Below are positions 1-8,836 of a stretch of DNA of 64,000 nucleotides, in pieces. The stretch's first letter is position 1. Each line of letters starts with the position of its first letter. Source of the stretch: CABMKH01 sp040797625 (GTDB taxonomy: Bacteria > Bacillota > Clostridia > Tissierellales > Tissierellaceae). Both the position numbers and the translations under genes were made by a program. A model generated the notes under the pieces. That model did not search any database and had not been told where the DNA came from. It was given only the letters and a program-made list of their open reading frames with translations. The stretch lies in the NCBI GenBank assembly GCA_052067355.1, contig JBQHQH010000004.1, positions 1-64,000 on the forward strand. The letters are read 5' to 3'.

Positions 1-4
1 ATTC

Positions 5-88
5 ATAGAGAATTCCTCCTTTAATGTGCTTTTCGTCGATTACATTATATCAAATGGAGGTTAATTCTCTATATTTTTTGCTTTTTTG
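5..88 (+). terminator. Imperfect hairpin followed by a T-rich tract
   Basis: Arms near 5-22 and 50-72 (ATAGAGAATT..CCTCC against GGAGG..AATTCTCTAT) pair imperfectly around a 27-base loop and are followed by TATTTTTTGCTTTTTTG. It probably ends a gene lying left of the window. It could instead be the end of a small inverted-repeat element; the sequence does not decide. Confidence 0.4.
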
Positions 89-246
89 TCCAACAATTAT
101 TTTACACTAAGCATAACATAATTTATCTTTTATTCTTATACCCATATTCTATACAATAAAAACTAAATATCTTCTAATAGACTTTTCCTATACCAAGGAT
201 AGTCTTATGAATAATTACTATACACTGAATAAGCAATAAAGAAAGA

Positions 247-408
247 TTATAGAAGTCCGATATCATGAGCCATGAAAATAACTCTGGAATTTTTTGTCGA
301 AAATCTAACTCTTTTATCCTTTAATCTATTGATTTTCTCACTGTTACCACGTATGATATATTTAAAGGCATTTTGAGTAGCAAGATATCTAATATTAAAG
401 TTCCAAAC
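247..408 (-). pseudogene. Degenerate coding remnant, unidentified
   Basis: The minus strand holds an open frame of about 53 codons without a start codon, reading ..NFNIRYLATQNAFKYIIRG.. and ending HDIGLL-stop. The basic, asparagine-rich composition recalls the C-terminal part of a transposase, but I cannot name a family. The rest of 89-433 shows nothing I can support. A chance open frame in AT-rich DNA remains possible. Confidence 0.25.
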
Positions 409-433
409 ACAATTCAGAAAAGGGGATAATTTA

Positions 434-1051
434 ATGTTTAAAGCAAAGAAAATAGTAATGATCTTATTAAGTATACTTTTAATAAGTACAATTACAGGAT
501 GTGGTAATAAAGAACCTAGATTTAAACCACTACATATAAGTATAGATGGTACTGAGATTTTATTGGGAGAATCAACATTACAGACTTTTATTGATGCAGG
601 ATATAATGTGACATTCGATAGGAGCTTAGAACAAGATATTACAGGAGAAACAATGCCACCTATGAGTTATGATATAGCAGCTTACATAAGTAAAGATAAT
701 GACATAGTAGGTATGGTAAGCTATTTAAATAATACCAAAAGTATTATTCCTATGGAAGAATGTATCGTGAATGAATATATAATAAAATATAAAGATCCTT
801 CAAGTAGTGCAAGTTATAACACAGATAATATTTTAATAGACGGTATTGAGATAAAAGGAATGACAGCAGAAGATGTAAAAAAGACATTTGAAGGAAAAGT
901 AGAAGATTTCGAGGAATTTCCTCACGAAGATGGAACTGTTGTCTGCACAAGTTTTTATATAGATAAGGTCTCTATAAGTGTAAGTTTTGATTATTACACC
1001 AAGGAAGCTTGGAAAGTTGAAACAAAAGTTTTCACATCATATTTTGAATAA
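434..1051 (+). CDS. Hypothetical lipoprotein
   Basis: This 205-residue protein begins with a lipoprotein signal peptide: charged MFKAKKIV, a hydrophobic core, and the lipobox STITGC with the lipidated cysteine at about residue 23. It should be anchored on the outer face of the membrane. The mature part is acidic and soluble, with no transmembrane segment and no motif I recognise. An AGGGGAT ribosome binding site lies just upstream of the ATG. The gene stands alone and is followed by its own terminator at 1162-1192, so it is probably monocistronic. Function unknown. Confidence 0.75.
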   Translation: MFKAKKIVMILLSILLISTITGCGNKEPRFKPLHISIDGTEILLGESTLQTFIDAGYNVTFDRSLEQDITGETMPPMSYDIAAYISKDNDIVGMVSYLNNTKSIIPMEECIVNEYIIKYKDPSSSASYNTDNILIDGIEIKGMTAEDVKKTFEGKVEDFEEFPHEDGTVVCTSFYIDKVSISVSFDYYTKEAWKVETKVFTSYFE

Positions 1052-1161
1052 ATCAAAAGTAATAAATAGTTAATATGATATATAACATTAATTTTTAGTT
1101 ATTTTAAGCTCTCGAAATGGTAATTATAAATGAATTTAATCTTAAATAATTTTATTAGTAT

Positions 1162-1192
1162 AAAAAAAGACTGTTCCTACAGTTCTTTTTTT
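1162..1192 (+). terminator. Rho-independent terminator after the lipoprotein gene
   Basis: AAAAAAAGACTGT, loop TCCT, then ACAGTTCTTTTTTT forms a stem with one bulged base and a U-run. It lies 110 bases after the stop codon at 1051. Confidence 0.75.
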
Positions 1193-1287
1193 GTACCACA
1201 TTTTCCCTATACAATTTCTGGTATATCCTTCTTTTAGGTTTACATAATAATAATCTTTTTATATAATATCTTTATTGCATGCAATAT

Positions 1288-1405
1288 AAGTGCTGAATCC
1301 TAGATATTATTAGGTACGGAGAAACCATTTAAGGGGTTAATCCACATCTTGTGGTAGGGAGCCTTCTATCCCGAGCCCGTCAGCTAACTTCGGAAGCACA
1401 ATTAT
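1288..1405 (+). promoter_or_regulatory. c-di-AMP riboswitch (ydaO/yuaA type)
   Basis: The stretch carries the conserved blocks of the ydaO/yuaA motif in order: GCTGAATCC, GGTACGGAGAAACC, AAGGGGTTAATCC, GTAGGGAGCC, then CCCGAGCCCGTCAGCTAAC. It ends directly before the ribosome binding site of the cell-wall hydrolase at 1417. In this family c-di-AMP binding normally turns expression off, and targets are typically cell-wall hydrolases and osmolyte transporters, which fits. The open frame that runs through it from 1351 is riboswitch sequence and not protein. Confidence 0.9.
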
Positions 1406-1416
1406 GGAAGGAGTGT

Positions 1417-2121
1417 ATGACAATAAAAGTCAAAAGAGGATTATCAATCTTAATAGTTTTAATATTGCTATTGGTACCAATAAGTGGAGCATTTGCAGGT
1501 GAAAATTATACAACATTGAAGTTTTGTAGTGAAGGAAATGAAGTTTCCAAGCTTCAACAAAAATTAAAAAATCAGGGATATTATACTATCGCTGTAGATG
1601 GTATCTATGGTAAAGCCACAGAAAAAGCTGTTATTGATTTTCAAAAAGATCATAAATTAGCTATAGATGGTATTGCAGGAAAAGAAACTCAATCAGCATT
1701 AGACAAAAAAATCACTGCAGGCTCAGAAGGGACAAGCTCCTCTAAGAGCTATAACGAAGATGATATATTTTGGCTAGCTAGAATTATTGAGGCAGAAGCA
1801 AGTGGAGAATCATATAAGGGAAAAGTAGCTGTTGGAAGTGTAATTCTCAATAGAGTTAACTCTAAAGAATTTCCCAACACTGTATATGGTGTAATCTTTG
1901 AGTATTATGGTAAAATTCCTCAATTTAGTCCAGTTGCTGAAGGAACAATCTATAATACCCCATCAAAAGAAAGTATAAAAGCAGCTAAAGATGCTATAAA
2001 TGGAGCAAAACCAGTAAGAAATTCAACATATTTCTTCAATCCAGCCAAAGCAGCAGGAAGTTGGATTGTAAAGAATAAAGCCTATATAACAAAGATAGGT
2101 GGACATAGTTTTTACGCATAA
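1417..2121 (+). CDS. Peptidoglycan-binding cell-wall hydrolase, SleB/CwlJ type
   Basis: The start is the ATG behind GGAAGGAG; the longer frame from 1351 runs through the riboswitch. The 234-residue product has a signal peptide ending near ISGAFAG. It then has a peptidoglycan-binding type 1 repeat (about residues 30-90: LKFCSEGNEVSKLQQKL, GIYGKATEKAVIDFQ). The C-terminal Hydrolase_2 domain (about 105-234) has the SleB/CwlJ signature LARIIEAEASGESYKGKVAVG, with the catalytic glutamate in the EAEA segment, and FYFNPAKA near the end. SleB-type enzymes are lytic transglycosylases acting on spore cortex or cell wall. No ypeB partner follows, so cortex specificity is not established. Confidence 0.88.
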   Translation: MTIKVKRGLSILIVLILLLVPISGAFAGENYTTLKFCSEGNEVSKLQQKLKNQGYYTIAVDGIYGKATEKAVIDFQKDHKLAIDGIAGKETQSALDKKITAGSEGTSSSKSYNEDDIFWLARIIEAEASGESYKGKVAVGSVILNRVNSKEFPNTVYGVIFEYYGKIPQFSPVAEGTIYNTPSKESIKAAKDAINGAKPVRNSTYFFNPAKAAGSWIVKNKAYITKIGGHSFYA

Positions 2122-2129
2122 CAATCTTA

Positions 2130-2160
2130 AAGGTGTAGACAATTGGTCTACACCTTTTTT
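2130..2160. terminator. Bidirectional terminator between the hydrolase and the kinase gene
   Basis: AGGTGTAGAC-AATTG-GTCTACACCT is a perfect 10-bp stem with T-runs or A-runs on both sides. It can end the hydrolase gene on the plus strand and the two-component operon on the minus strand. Confidence 0.9.
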
Positions 2161-2164
2161 ATCT

Positions 2165-3643
2165 CTATAAAGTAAACTCACGTTCCCCATTATAAAGAGG
2201 AAAGATAATCTCAAAGCAAGTTGTTTTTTTCGTGTCCACAAGTCTTATTTTTCCCCCTTGGCTTTCAACAAGTCTCTTAACCAATGAAAGTCCAAGACCC
2301 GTACCTGAAAAATCTTTAGTTCTATTTTTATCTACAATGTAAAATGGCTCAAATATCTTATCTCTATATTCTTTTTCTATACCAATACCTGTATCTTCAA
2401 CTTGAATATAGTTATCATTTTCTGTAATATAACTTCTTACATATATACGTCCATTTCTTAAATTATATTTTATTGCATTATCTATAATATTTATAAATAT
2501 CTGCATAAAACTTTCAGTATCTATGAAAATATAAGCATCTTGAAGATTTTCTATTATTTTAATGCCAAATTTAGAGGCTTTTCCTTCCATTCTCATACAA
2601 ATATCTTTAAGAAGTTTTTTTGTATTAATCTTATCTTTCTTAAATTCAAATTCATACTTTTCAACTCTAGATAGAGAAAGAATATTTTCAACCATATTGT
2701 CTAATCGCTTCAATTCTTTCTCTGCTATTAATTTTGACCTACAGCACATTTCTTCATCATCTCTATACATGCTAATCAAATCTATCTGAGCTTTTAATAC
2801 TGTTAAAGGAGTTTTAAACTCATGGGTAATATTGCCTATAAATTCTTTTTGCTGTCTTTCAAGTTTCTCAAGCTTTTTAATTGCTAATTCCAATTTTTCT
2901 TTTTCAGTAGTTATATCTTGAACATTTTTCTTTATTGTTTTCGCCATACTAGATATTCCCAGACTAAGGCTTTCTAGTTCATCATTAGAGTCTAACTTCA
3001 CAATAGAATCATAATCTTCTTGTTTTATTGCTTCAACAGAATACTTTAATTTTAAGATATTCACTGCTATCTTTGAAAAATATATAATTCCAACTAAAGA
3101 AGCAATAGATATAGATATAATGCCTATTCTATAAAACAACAGTTTAATATCTCTATACAGAATACTTTCCCTTGTAGTATTATACAGGATTTCAAGTACA
3201 CCAATTTGCTTATTAAAATCATATATAGGTGCAAGATAAACTATCTTATCTCCATGTCTTTCATAAATGCTCTGATCTTTTAATGCATTTGTTATAATAT
3301 CTGGAGGTTTTCTGTCTATAGATATATTATCTCCCCTACATAACACTTGTCCTTCTATATCATATAAGGCTATAGGCAAGTTTATTATTCTCTTCAAATT
3401 TAGCATCAAATTTTCTGCCTCTGTCACATAATATTCTTCAAAATTATCAGAATCAGAAGATATATAGCTTTCTCTAATATATAAATTGGCATTTTTACTA
3501 TTCTCTTGAAGGAATTCTTCATAATATATCCTTTGATTATATGAGATCCCCTTTAGCATAAAAAAACCTGTAAATATTATACTTATTGCTAAAAGTAATA
3601 CTATAAATAATGTCCATTTTATCTTTATACTAGATCTCATCAA
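2165..3643 (-). CDS. Sensor histidine kinase with HAMP domain
   Basis: The 492-residue membrane kinase has TM1 at about 11-30, an extracellular sensing region of about 135 residues, TM2 at about 171-190 and a HAMP linker. The HisKA domain carries the phospho-accepting His274 in NITHEFKTPL. The HATPase_c domain has the N box (INIIDNAIKYN), DTGIGI and GTGLGLSLVKRLV. It overlaps the 3' end of the response-regulator gene by 14 bases, so the two are translationally coupled. It would sense an extracellular cue and phosphorylate that regulator. The linked beta-propeller protein is a possible sensor accessory, which is inference. Nothing in the sequence names the signal. Confidence 0.93.
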   Translation of the reverse strand: MMRSSIKIKWTLFIVLLLAISIIFTGFFMLKGISYNQRIYYEEFLQENSKNANLYIRESYISSDSDNFEEYYVTEAENLMLNLKRIINLPIALYDIEGQVLCRGDNISIDRKPPDIITNALKDQSIYERHGDKIVYLAPIYDFNKQIGVLEILYNTTRESILYRDIKLLFYRIGIISISIASLVGIIYFSKIAVNILKLKYSVEAIKQEDYDSIVKLDSNDELESLSLGISSMAKTIKKNVQDITTEKEKLELAIKKLEKLERQQKEFIGNITHEFKTPLTVLKAQIDLISMYRDDEEMCCRSKLIAEKELKRLDNMVENILSLSRVEKYEFEFKKDKINTKKLLKDICMRMEGKASKFGIKIIENLQDAYIFIDTESFMQIFINIIDNAIKYNLRNGRIYVRSYITENDNYIQVEDTGIGIEKEYRDKIFEPFYIVDKNRTKDFSGTGLGLSLVKRLVESQGGKIRLVDTKKTTCFEIIFPLYNGEREFTL

Positions 3644-4343
3644 AATCTCCTACCGCCTTATATCCTACTCTAGCTATGGTCTTTATCAACTCGCCATATC
3701 TTCCTAATTTTTTTCTAATTCTTTGAACATGTACATCTATTGTTCGAGTTCCCCCTAAATAATCCATCTCCCATACCTTCTCTAGAATTTCATCCCTAGA
3801 AAATACATGCCTAGGATTTTCAAAGAGGAAAACCAATAGATCAAATTCTTTAGGTTTAAGTTCGACTAGTCTTCCATCTACATAGACAGTTCGTTCAATT
3901 AAATCTATACTTAGTCCTTCCACATTGATTGTCGAAGTATTATTTGAATTTAATTCAGATGAAGTTTTCTTAATTCTTCTACACAGTGATTTAACTCTGG
4001 CTAAAAGCTCTATCATCTCAAATGGTTTAGTCAAATAGTCATCTGCTCCTAATTCTAGACCTATGACTTTATCCACTAGATCATTTTTTGCCGTAAGCAT
4101 AAGAATTCCTATCTGGCTATTCTTTTCAATTCTCTTACATACTTCATATCCATCATATTTAGGTATCATAATATCTAAAACAACTACATCTGGATTAAAA
4201 CTCTTTATCTTGTACAATGCTTCTTCACCGTCATATGCCACATCCACATTGTAGTATTCTCTCTTTAGTGCATATGCTACTGAATCAGCAATAGCTCTTT
4301 CATCATCTACAACTAAGACTTTAAATATTGAATCATTTGCAAT
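3630..4343 (-). CDS. OmpR-family response regulator with a non-standard start
   Basis: The receiver domain and the C-terminal winged helix (ELKPKEFDLLVFLFENP.., GTRTIDVHVQRIRKKL) are both intact. A frame beginning at the GTG at 4247 would lack the first beta strand and the acidic pocket. Upstream, the same frame is open and encodes ..SIFKVLVVDDERAIADSVA.., the missing receiver start. No ATG, GTG or TTG is available there. An ATT codon at 4343 sits six bases behind GGTGGTGAG, so an ATT start is the simplest reading. A one-base loss after an ATG at 4337 is the alternative. The phospho-acceptor aspartate is in VVVLDIMIP. The pair with the downstream kinase is a standard two-component system. Confidence 0.85.
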   Translation of the reverse strand: MANDSIFKVLVVDDERAIADSVAYALKREYYNVDVAYDGEEALYKIKSFNPDVVVLDIMIPKYDGYEVCKRIEKNSQIGILMLTAKNDLVDKVIGLELGADDYLTKPFEMIELLARVKSLCRRIKKTSSELNSNNTSTINVEGLSIDLIERTVYVDGRLVELKPKEFDLLVFLFENPRHVFSRDEILEKVWEMDYLGGTRTIDVHVQRIRKKLGRYGELIKTIARVGYKAVGDFDEI

Positions 4344-4401
4344 AATTAGCTCACCACCTATACAATCTATTGACTGTATTTTATCATCAACTTAATAAAT
4401 A

Positions 4402-5589
4402 TCAATCATTTAATTTTACTATGCTGGTAACATCATAGGAAGTTTTATTCTCATCTACTTTACGAGAAGTCATAAAAAATTCTTTTGATGAATGATTCCA
4501 GTAAGCATGTCCTATTACTTCAGGAAATATCTTTATCTTTTCATCTGTATTTAAATCGTAAACATATACACTGTCTGCACTTGTTGTCTTTCCATCAAAA
4601 TAATATATAACTTTGCTTTTATCCGGTGATTCTTTCCTTGATAAATAAGGTTTACCTTCTTCTATTATCTTTACTTCCTCACCATTTTCATCCGTCAACC
4701 ATAAAACCATATTTCCCTCTTTACTTACTTCTACTTTAGTCCTATTTAAACTGTCAGAAACCCATGTCTTGAGTTCTTCCCTACCTGTCTTATATGTTTT
4801 TTCATCCATATCATAGGTAAAATATGTGGCATTTTCACTACTTAAAATAAGTTTATTTCCTTTTAGAAACATCGATTTAATAGCATTGTGTTCCTTCCTA
4901 TAATTATAATCTGACTCAATTAATTTTCTTCTTTTCCCTTCTACTACTTCATCCTTGTAATAAGTCTCTAAATAATCTTCAAAACTAAAAGAACTAAAAT
5001 CACTTAATTTATCTATTAACTCTTTTGGTAAAAATATCTCCTCAATATTACCTTCTACATCACAACGATAAACCTTCATACCTGATGCTAGAATCACTTG
5101 ATTGTTTTCTAGGTTACTAGATCCTGTCACCTTTTCTGCTAGTTTTGTTGTAGCCTTTGATTCCAAATCTAACACATAATAATCAATATCTGGTCTATAA
5201 TCATCATTTAATCCCACACTATAAAAAACATACTTTTTATCCTTAGATATATGTTCTACAGATATCCATTCTTTTTTATTAGCTGTCGCCAATTCTTCAA
5301 ATCTCTTGTCTGTTGGATTATAGATACAAAGTTTAGCATTAGATTCACTCTCACCATTACCAGGCTGATCCTTTACACCTAAAATCTTTCCTTCATCTAT
5401 CCAATAGACACCTTCAAAAAACTTAATATTATTCATAGATTTAATAGCTAACTGACTATCTATTTCAGCTTTTTGATTATCTAATACAACTACTGTATTG
5501 TCCTCTCCTTTGATACCATATACCAATACTCCTCCTATTAATGTGACAATAGCTACTGACATTAATAATATTTTTTTAGTCTTTTTCAT
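4402..5589 (-). CDS. Membrane-anchored TolB/WD40-like beta-propeller protein
   Basis: The 395-residue protein has one N-terminal signal anchor (about residues 7-26) and a long extracytoplasmic part. That part contains repeated short beta-hairpin units such as KYVFYSVG, YYVLDLESKATTKL, SVYVYDLNTDEKIKIF and EFFMTSRK, as in TolB-like six-bladed propellers. It is first in a probable operon, 59 bases ahead of the response regulator and kinase. A good ribosome binding site (GGAGAGG) precedes the ATG. The context suggests an outside sensor or scaffold for the kinase. I see no catalytic residues, and ligand and role are unknown. Confidence 0.7.
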   Translation of the reverse strand: MKKTKKILLMSVAIVTLIGGVLVYGIKGEDNTVVVLDNQKAEIDSQLAIKSMNNIKFFEGVYWIDEGKILGVKDQPGNGESESNAKLCIYNPTDKRFEELATANKKEWISVEHISKDKKYVFYSVGLNDDYRPDIDYYVLDLESKATTKLAEKVTGSSNLENNQVILASGMKVYRCDVEGNIEEIFLPKELIDKLSDFSSFSFEDYLETYYKDEVVEGKRRKLIESDYNYRKEHNAIKSMFLKGNKLILSSENATYFTYDMDEKTYKTGREELKTWVSDSLNRTKVEVSKEGNMVLWLTDENGEEVKIIEEGKPYLSRKESPDKSKVIYYFDGKTTSADSVYVYDLNTDEKIKIFPEVIGHAYWNHSSKEFFMTSRKVDENKTSYDVTSIVKLND

Positions 5590-5758
5590 TTTACCTCTCC
5601 TCCAATTTCATTTATTAACATCAGTATATATGCTTATCTTATCTAAACAATAATCAATATGTTTCTAATTTGTAAACTTTAATAAAGAAAACTTACATCC
5701 TCCATCCTATTTATTAGAAAAAATCTGTTACGCTTTCCAACAAAATTCAAAGTCTTCT

Positions 5759-6421
5759 TTATTTCAATGAAATAGGCAATATTGAATAATTACCACTTCT
5801 AACTATCTCATTAAATTTAAAGTTCACAGGTTCCTTAAAAAGTGGCCCATCATATACAAAAGTGTGGTATTCACCATCTTCTCCACAGATATCTGCACCT
5901 TCAGCCACAATTTCTTCCATAAGTTCTTTTGTTAAAGTTCTTCCCAAAAACTTCTCACTAAGCCTAGATGAATCCACAATAGTTATAGCAGCTTTAAAAC
6001 CACTCTCTATAAATTCATAAACCAATTCTCTTCTGCTTTCATTCCAAAGGGGAAATATACTTTCAATCTTAGCAAGATTACAACGAGAATCACACCAATC
6101 ATAATGAGCCTGTATATCAATATCGCCAAAGACACAGGCATTGATCCCCTTATCTTTAAGTCTTATCAATGCCCTTTCAAAGTCTTTAGCATAATCATCT
6201 CCATCTCCTGTCTTTACAAGTTCTAAAGGAATATCTATAAGTTGTGATACTTTATTTAACACATCTACTGGTACCCCATGAAACCAAGAACGACCAGCAC
6301 TGTCGTTATAAGTAGTCAGCAAGCTTATCGGCTCATACCCACTGTTTATAGCCCGATATAATGCAAGTGCGCCATCCTTTCCACCACTATAAGATGATAC
6401 AAACTTTACCTTCTTAATCAT
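5759..6421 (-). CDS. Dph6-like ATP-pyrophosphatase (diphthine-ammonia ligase family)
   Basis: This is a member of the adenine-nucleotide alpha-hydrolase (PP-loop) superfamily. The P-loop YSGGKDGALAL lies near residues 11-21, and further family blocks include ACVFGDIDIQAHYDWCD, SRLSEKFLGRTLTKE and GADICGEDGEYHTFVYDGP. The archaeal/eukaryotic relatives amidate diphthine on EF2; bacteria lack diphthamide, so the substrate here is not known. The start at ATG 6421 is preferred over the GTG two codons upstream because AAGGAG is correctly spaced from it. The gene stands alone between two regulators. Confidence 0.8.
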   Translation of the reverse strand: MIKKVKFVSSYSGGKDGALALYRAINSGYEPISLLTTYNDSAGRSWFHGVPVDVLNKVSQLIDIPLELVKTGDGDDYAKDFERALIRLKDKGINACVFGDIDIQAHYDWCDSRCNLAKIESIFPLWNESRRELVYEFIESGFKAAITIVDSSRLSEKFLGRTLTKELMEEIVAEGADICGEDGEYHTFVYDGPLFKEPVNFKFNEIVRSGNYSILPISLK

Positions 6422-6442
6422 ATTCACTTCTCCTTATTTCTA

Positions 6443-6604
6443 CTATCTTTTACTCAACTTTACGAATATCTCAATGTTCATCAGCCTTGTCTTATTTCCA
6501 TCTTCATTATATCTACCTACAATGACTTTTTCAACAATGCTTTCAAATGCATCAAGATTAAATTTATCTAAAATCTCATTCTGCTCTAACTTTTTGACCC
6601 CCAT
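6443..6604 (-). pseudogene. C-terminal remnant of a serine recombinase
   Basis: The frame encodes about 53 residues: ..EILDKFNLDAFESIVEKVIVGRYNEDGNK.. ending VKLSKR. It resembles the extreme C-terminal segment of large serine recombinases (the 'F..LVEKVIVG..DEDGN' block). The resolvase and zinc-ribbon parts are missing. It marks a former mobile element in this spot. Confidence 0.5.
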
Positions 6605-6640
6605 AAATGAGTTAGAACTTTACTATAAGAAATAAAGGAA

Positions 6641-6675
6641 AACGGCGGCTTTGATTGTTATTTCAAAACCACCGT
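6641..6675 (-). terminator. Terminator after the AraC/GyrI-type regulator
   Basis: On the minus strand AACGGTGGTTTTG, loop, CAAAGCCGCCGTT (with G-U pairs) is followed by TTCCTTTATTTC. It lies 90 bases after the stop of the regulator at 6765. Confidence 0.7.
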
Positions 6676-6764
6676 TAAGCTTTTCATATTTGATTAGGCG
6701 CATAAAAACTTTGCCGGCAAACAACAGTTTTTTTATTTTCCGTTGGGTGGGCAGTCGATTTTAT

Positions 6765-7742
6765 TTATTTTCGCACTGGTCTAATATACTTAAAAAACCG
6801 TTCTGGATCAAAATAAAAGTAAATTATTCTACCGGGGGAAGTATCAAAGCAGTAACCAGTGCCTGCAAAATCAAAAGTTGCCATTGCCTTTTCAATTTTT
6901 TCCTCTACACTACGATTTTCCTGCTCATAATCGAATGACCCATGTTCAAAAACAATATACTCAGCTTCGGGAACATCAATCATAAGCATTTGTGGTGGTA
7001 CTTCACCTTTATAATCAAAAGGAAGTCGTGCACCATAACACTCTGTACGTGGAATACCCCAATCGCAGAGTCTGCCGTCTGGATCGTTAATGTACCCCAT
7101 AATCTGACCGCTGCCGCCATTAGGTTCGCTCCCACCATCGTCATCCAATTTGCCCTTGATACTATCGAGTAAGCCACAAATTGTTTCGTAGTCCTGTCCC
7201 GGGATAAGACTTTGCTTTTGCCAAAAATCCCAATACCCATTACTCTCATAGTTTTTAATGTGCAAAAATTTGTGTGCAGGAATGGTTATAAAATAAATTT
7301 TAACATCATCTGTAGATTTCATCATACCTATCTCTCCCAATCCTAAAAAGTAGCGGTCGAAAGGGTTTATTTTTGTACGGAGAACGACAGGCTTAGGATT
7401 TTTTCGGTATTCACTTGGAGTTAGACCATATGTTCCTTTAAAAGCTCTGGTAAAAGCCTCATGTGATGAAAAACCATAATCAAAAGCAATATCCAAAAGG
7501 CTTTTTTCACTATCCCGAACCTCTTTTAGTGCAAAGGCTAATTTTCTATGCCGCAGATAATCCCTAAATTGCATACCCGATATTTCTTTGAATTTTCTTG
7601 TTGTATAAAATTCGGAATAACTCAACTTGCGAGAAAGAAAGCGTAGTGTCAAGGCTTCATCATTATAATTTTTAATACATTTGTCAATTTCATCAACGAT
7701 TATTTGAATTTGCTTCTGCCACTCGTACATTTGTCTGTTCAC
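6765..7742 (-). CDS. AraC-family regulator with a GyrI-like effector domain
   Basis: The 325-residue protein has its two AraC helix-turn-helix motifs at the N-terminus: about residues 25-110, with SLLDIAFDYGFSSHEAFTRAFK and YGLTPSEYRKNP. A C-terminal GyrI/effector-binding-type domain follows (about 150-325: IPAHKFLHIKNYESNGYWDFW, GYCFDTSPGRIIYFYFDPERFF). Regulators of this layout (Rob/BmrR-like) usually sense hydrophobic small molecules. No target gene is adjacent on the same strand. The start is preceded by GAGGTG. A short AraC protein at 40870 shares closely similar helix-turn-helix segments. Confidence 0.88.
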   Translation of the reverse strand: MNRQMYEWQKQIQIIVDEIDKCIKNYNDEALTLRFLSRKLSYSEFYTTRKFKEISGMQFRDYLRHRKLAFALKEVRDSEKSLLDIAFDYGFSSHEAFTRAFKGTYGLTPSEYRKNPKPVVLRTKINPFDRYFLGLGEIGMMKSTDDVKIYFITIPAHKFLHIKNYESNGYWDFWQKQSLIPGQDYETICGLLDSIKGKLDDDGGSEPNGGSGQIMGYINDPDGRLCDWGIPRTECYGARLPFDYKGEVPPQMLMIDVPEAEYIVFEHGSFDYEQENRSVEEKIEKAMATFDFAGTGYCFDTSPGRIIYFYFDPERFFKYIRPVRK

Positions 7743-8063
7743 CTCGTTTCAACCACCCTACATTTATTATAAAGAAATAAAGAGGTTACTGCTTGATTTT
7801 ACTTGCTGTTATTTCATTTTTCTATTCTAGGTTCTGCATCTTTGTGTCTATCTTGCAATATTGTATCACATAAACATGACATCATAAAGTCGTATTAAGC
7901 TATATACAAGGAATATTTTAATCAAGCATATGATATTTATAATCATATCTACGAAAGAAGGGTGAACGATAAAATGTAAGAGGAAAGGGATAAATCCACT
8001 CTCTATAAAGACTTATGAGAAGTTATAAGACGATTTTCGTCTATCAAATCAATAAAAATAACA
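7743..8063. other. Intergenic stretch without a supported gene
   Basis: These 320 bases between the AraC gene and the ABC exporter contain only short open frames. The AraC promoter must lie at the left end. I see nothing else I can support. Confidence 0.5.
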
Positions 8064-8092
8064 AAAAAGCAGAGGATTAGACCTCTACTTTT
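8064..8092 (-). terminator. Terminator of the ABC-2 exporter operon
   Basis: On the minus strand AAGTAGAGG-TCTAAT-CCTCTGCTT then TTTTG starts directly after the permease stop codon. Confidence 0.8.
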
Positions 8093-8836
8093 TTATTCCC
8101 ATTCAAAATATTTAATTGAAATTGTACTACATACAAATGTGATAACTACCATTAAGATAATCGGAAAAATCATGTTGTCAATAGAAAGTCCTAATGACGT
8201 AGCTTTTAATAATCTAATACCGTGTGTAAGTGGTAAAAAATCAGCAATATTTTGTAACATTTTAGGCATTATTTCATAAGGTAAAGTTGCACCAGAAAAA
8301 ATTAACATTGGAAAATATAAAACACTTGCTATTATACTTGCAACTTTAATATTGGGTGCAATACCACCAACCATCATACCGATACTAAACATGGAAACCA
8401 TGACTAATAGAAATGTAATAATAAATAGTGGCATAGACCCACTAAAAGTAAAATTAAAAAATAGTGTAGCGATTACTGTAATTAAAGCAAGAGAAGCAAA
8501 TGAATACAGAGAATAAATGGTCATCTGCACTAGCAAAATCAACATGGAGCTTATAGGTGTAATTTTAAATCTCTTTAATATTTTTCTATTTCGATAATCA
8601 GATACTACAAGTGGCAATCCCATAAGGCCTCCTGCACAAATTGCAATCGTTGATACAGCCCCAAAGGATTGTTCCAGAAAAGTATAATTAGCACCTTCAA
8701 AAGCAGGTTTATTTCCATAAATAATGCCAAGTAGTACCAAAACCACAGCAGGCATACATATAGCAAAGATAAACATGTCCATACCCCTTAAAGATAATTT
8801 TAGTTCTATTTTTAACATAGTTCTAAATGTTTTCAT
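8093..8836 (-). CDS. ABC-2 type permease
   Basis: The ATG at 8836 (MKTFRTMLKIEL) sits behind GAGGAGG and overlaps the ATPase gene by 14 bases; a longer open frame upstream is ATPase coding sequence. The 247-residue product has six hydrophobic segments typical of ABC-2 export permeases, and the family block GATLPYEIMPKMLQNIADFLPLTHGIRLLK near the end. It forms the membrane half of an exporter with the upstream ATPase. The substrate is not shown, but the MerR-type gene in the same operon suggests a drug-like inducer. Confidence 0.88.
   Translation of the reverse strand: MKTFRTMLKIELKLSLRGMDMFIFAICMPAVVLVLLGIIYGNKPAFEGANYTFLEQSFGAVSTIAICAGGLMGLPLVVSDYRNRKILKRFKITPISSMLILLVQMTIYSLYSFASLALITVIATLFFNFTFSGSMPLFIITFLLVMVSMFSIGMMVGGIAPNIKVASIIASVLYFPMLIFSGATLPYEIMPKMLQNIADFLPLTHGIRLLKATSLGLSIDNMIFPIILMVVITFVCSTISIKYFEWE

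Noticed and set aside
1351..1416. A longer N-terminus for the SleB-type hydrolase
   Set aside because: These bases are the conserved 3' part of the c-di-AMP riboswitch. The ATG at 1417 has the proper ribosome binding site and starts a signal peptide.
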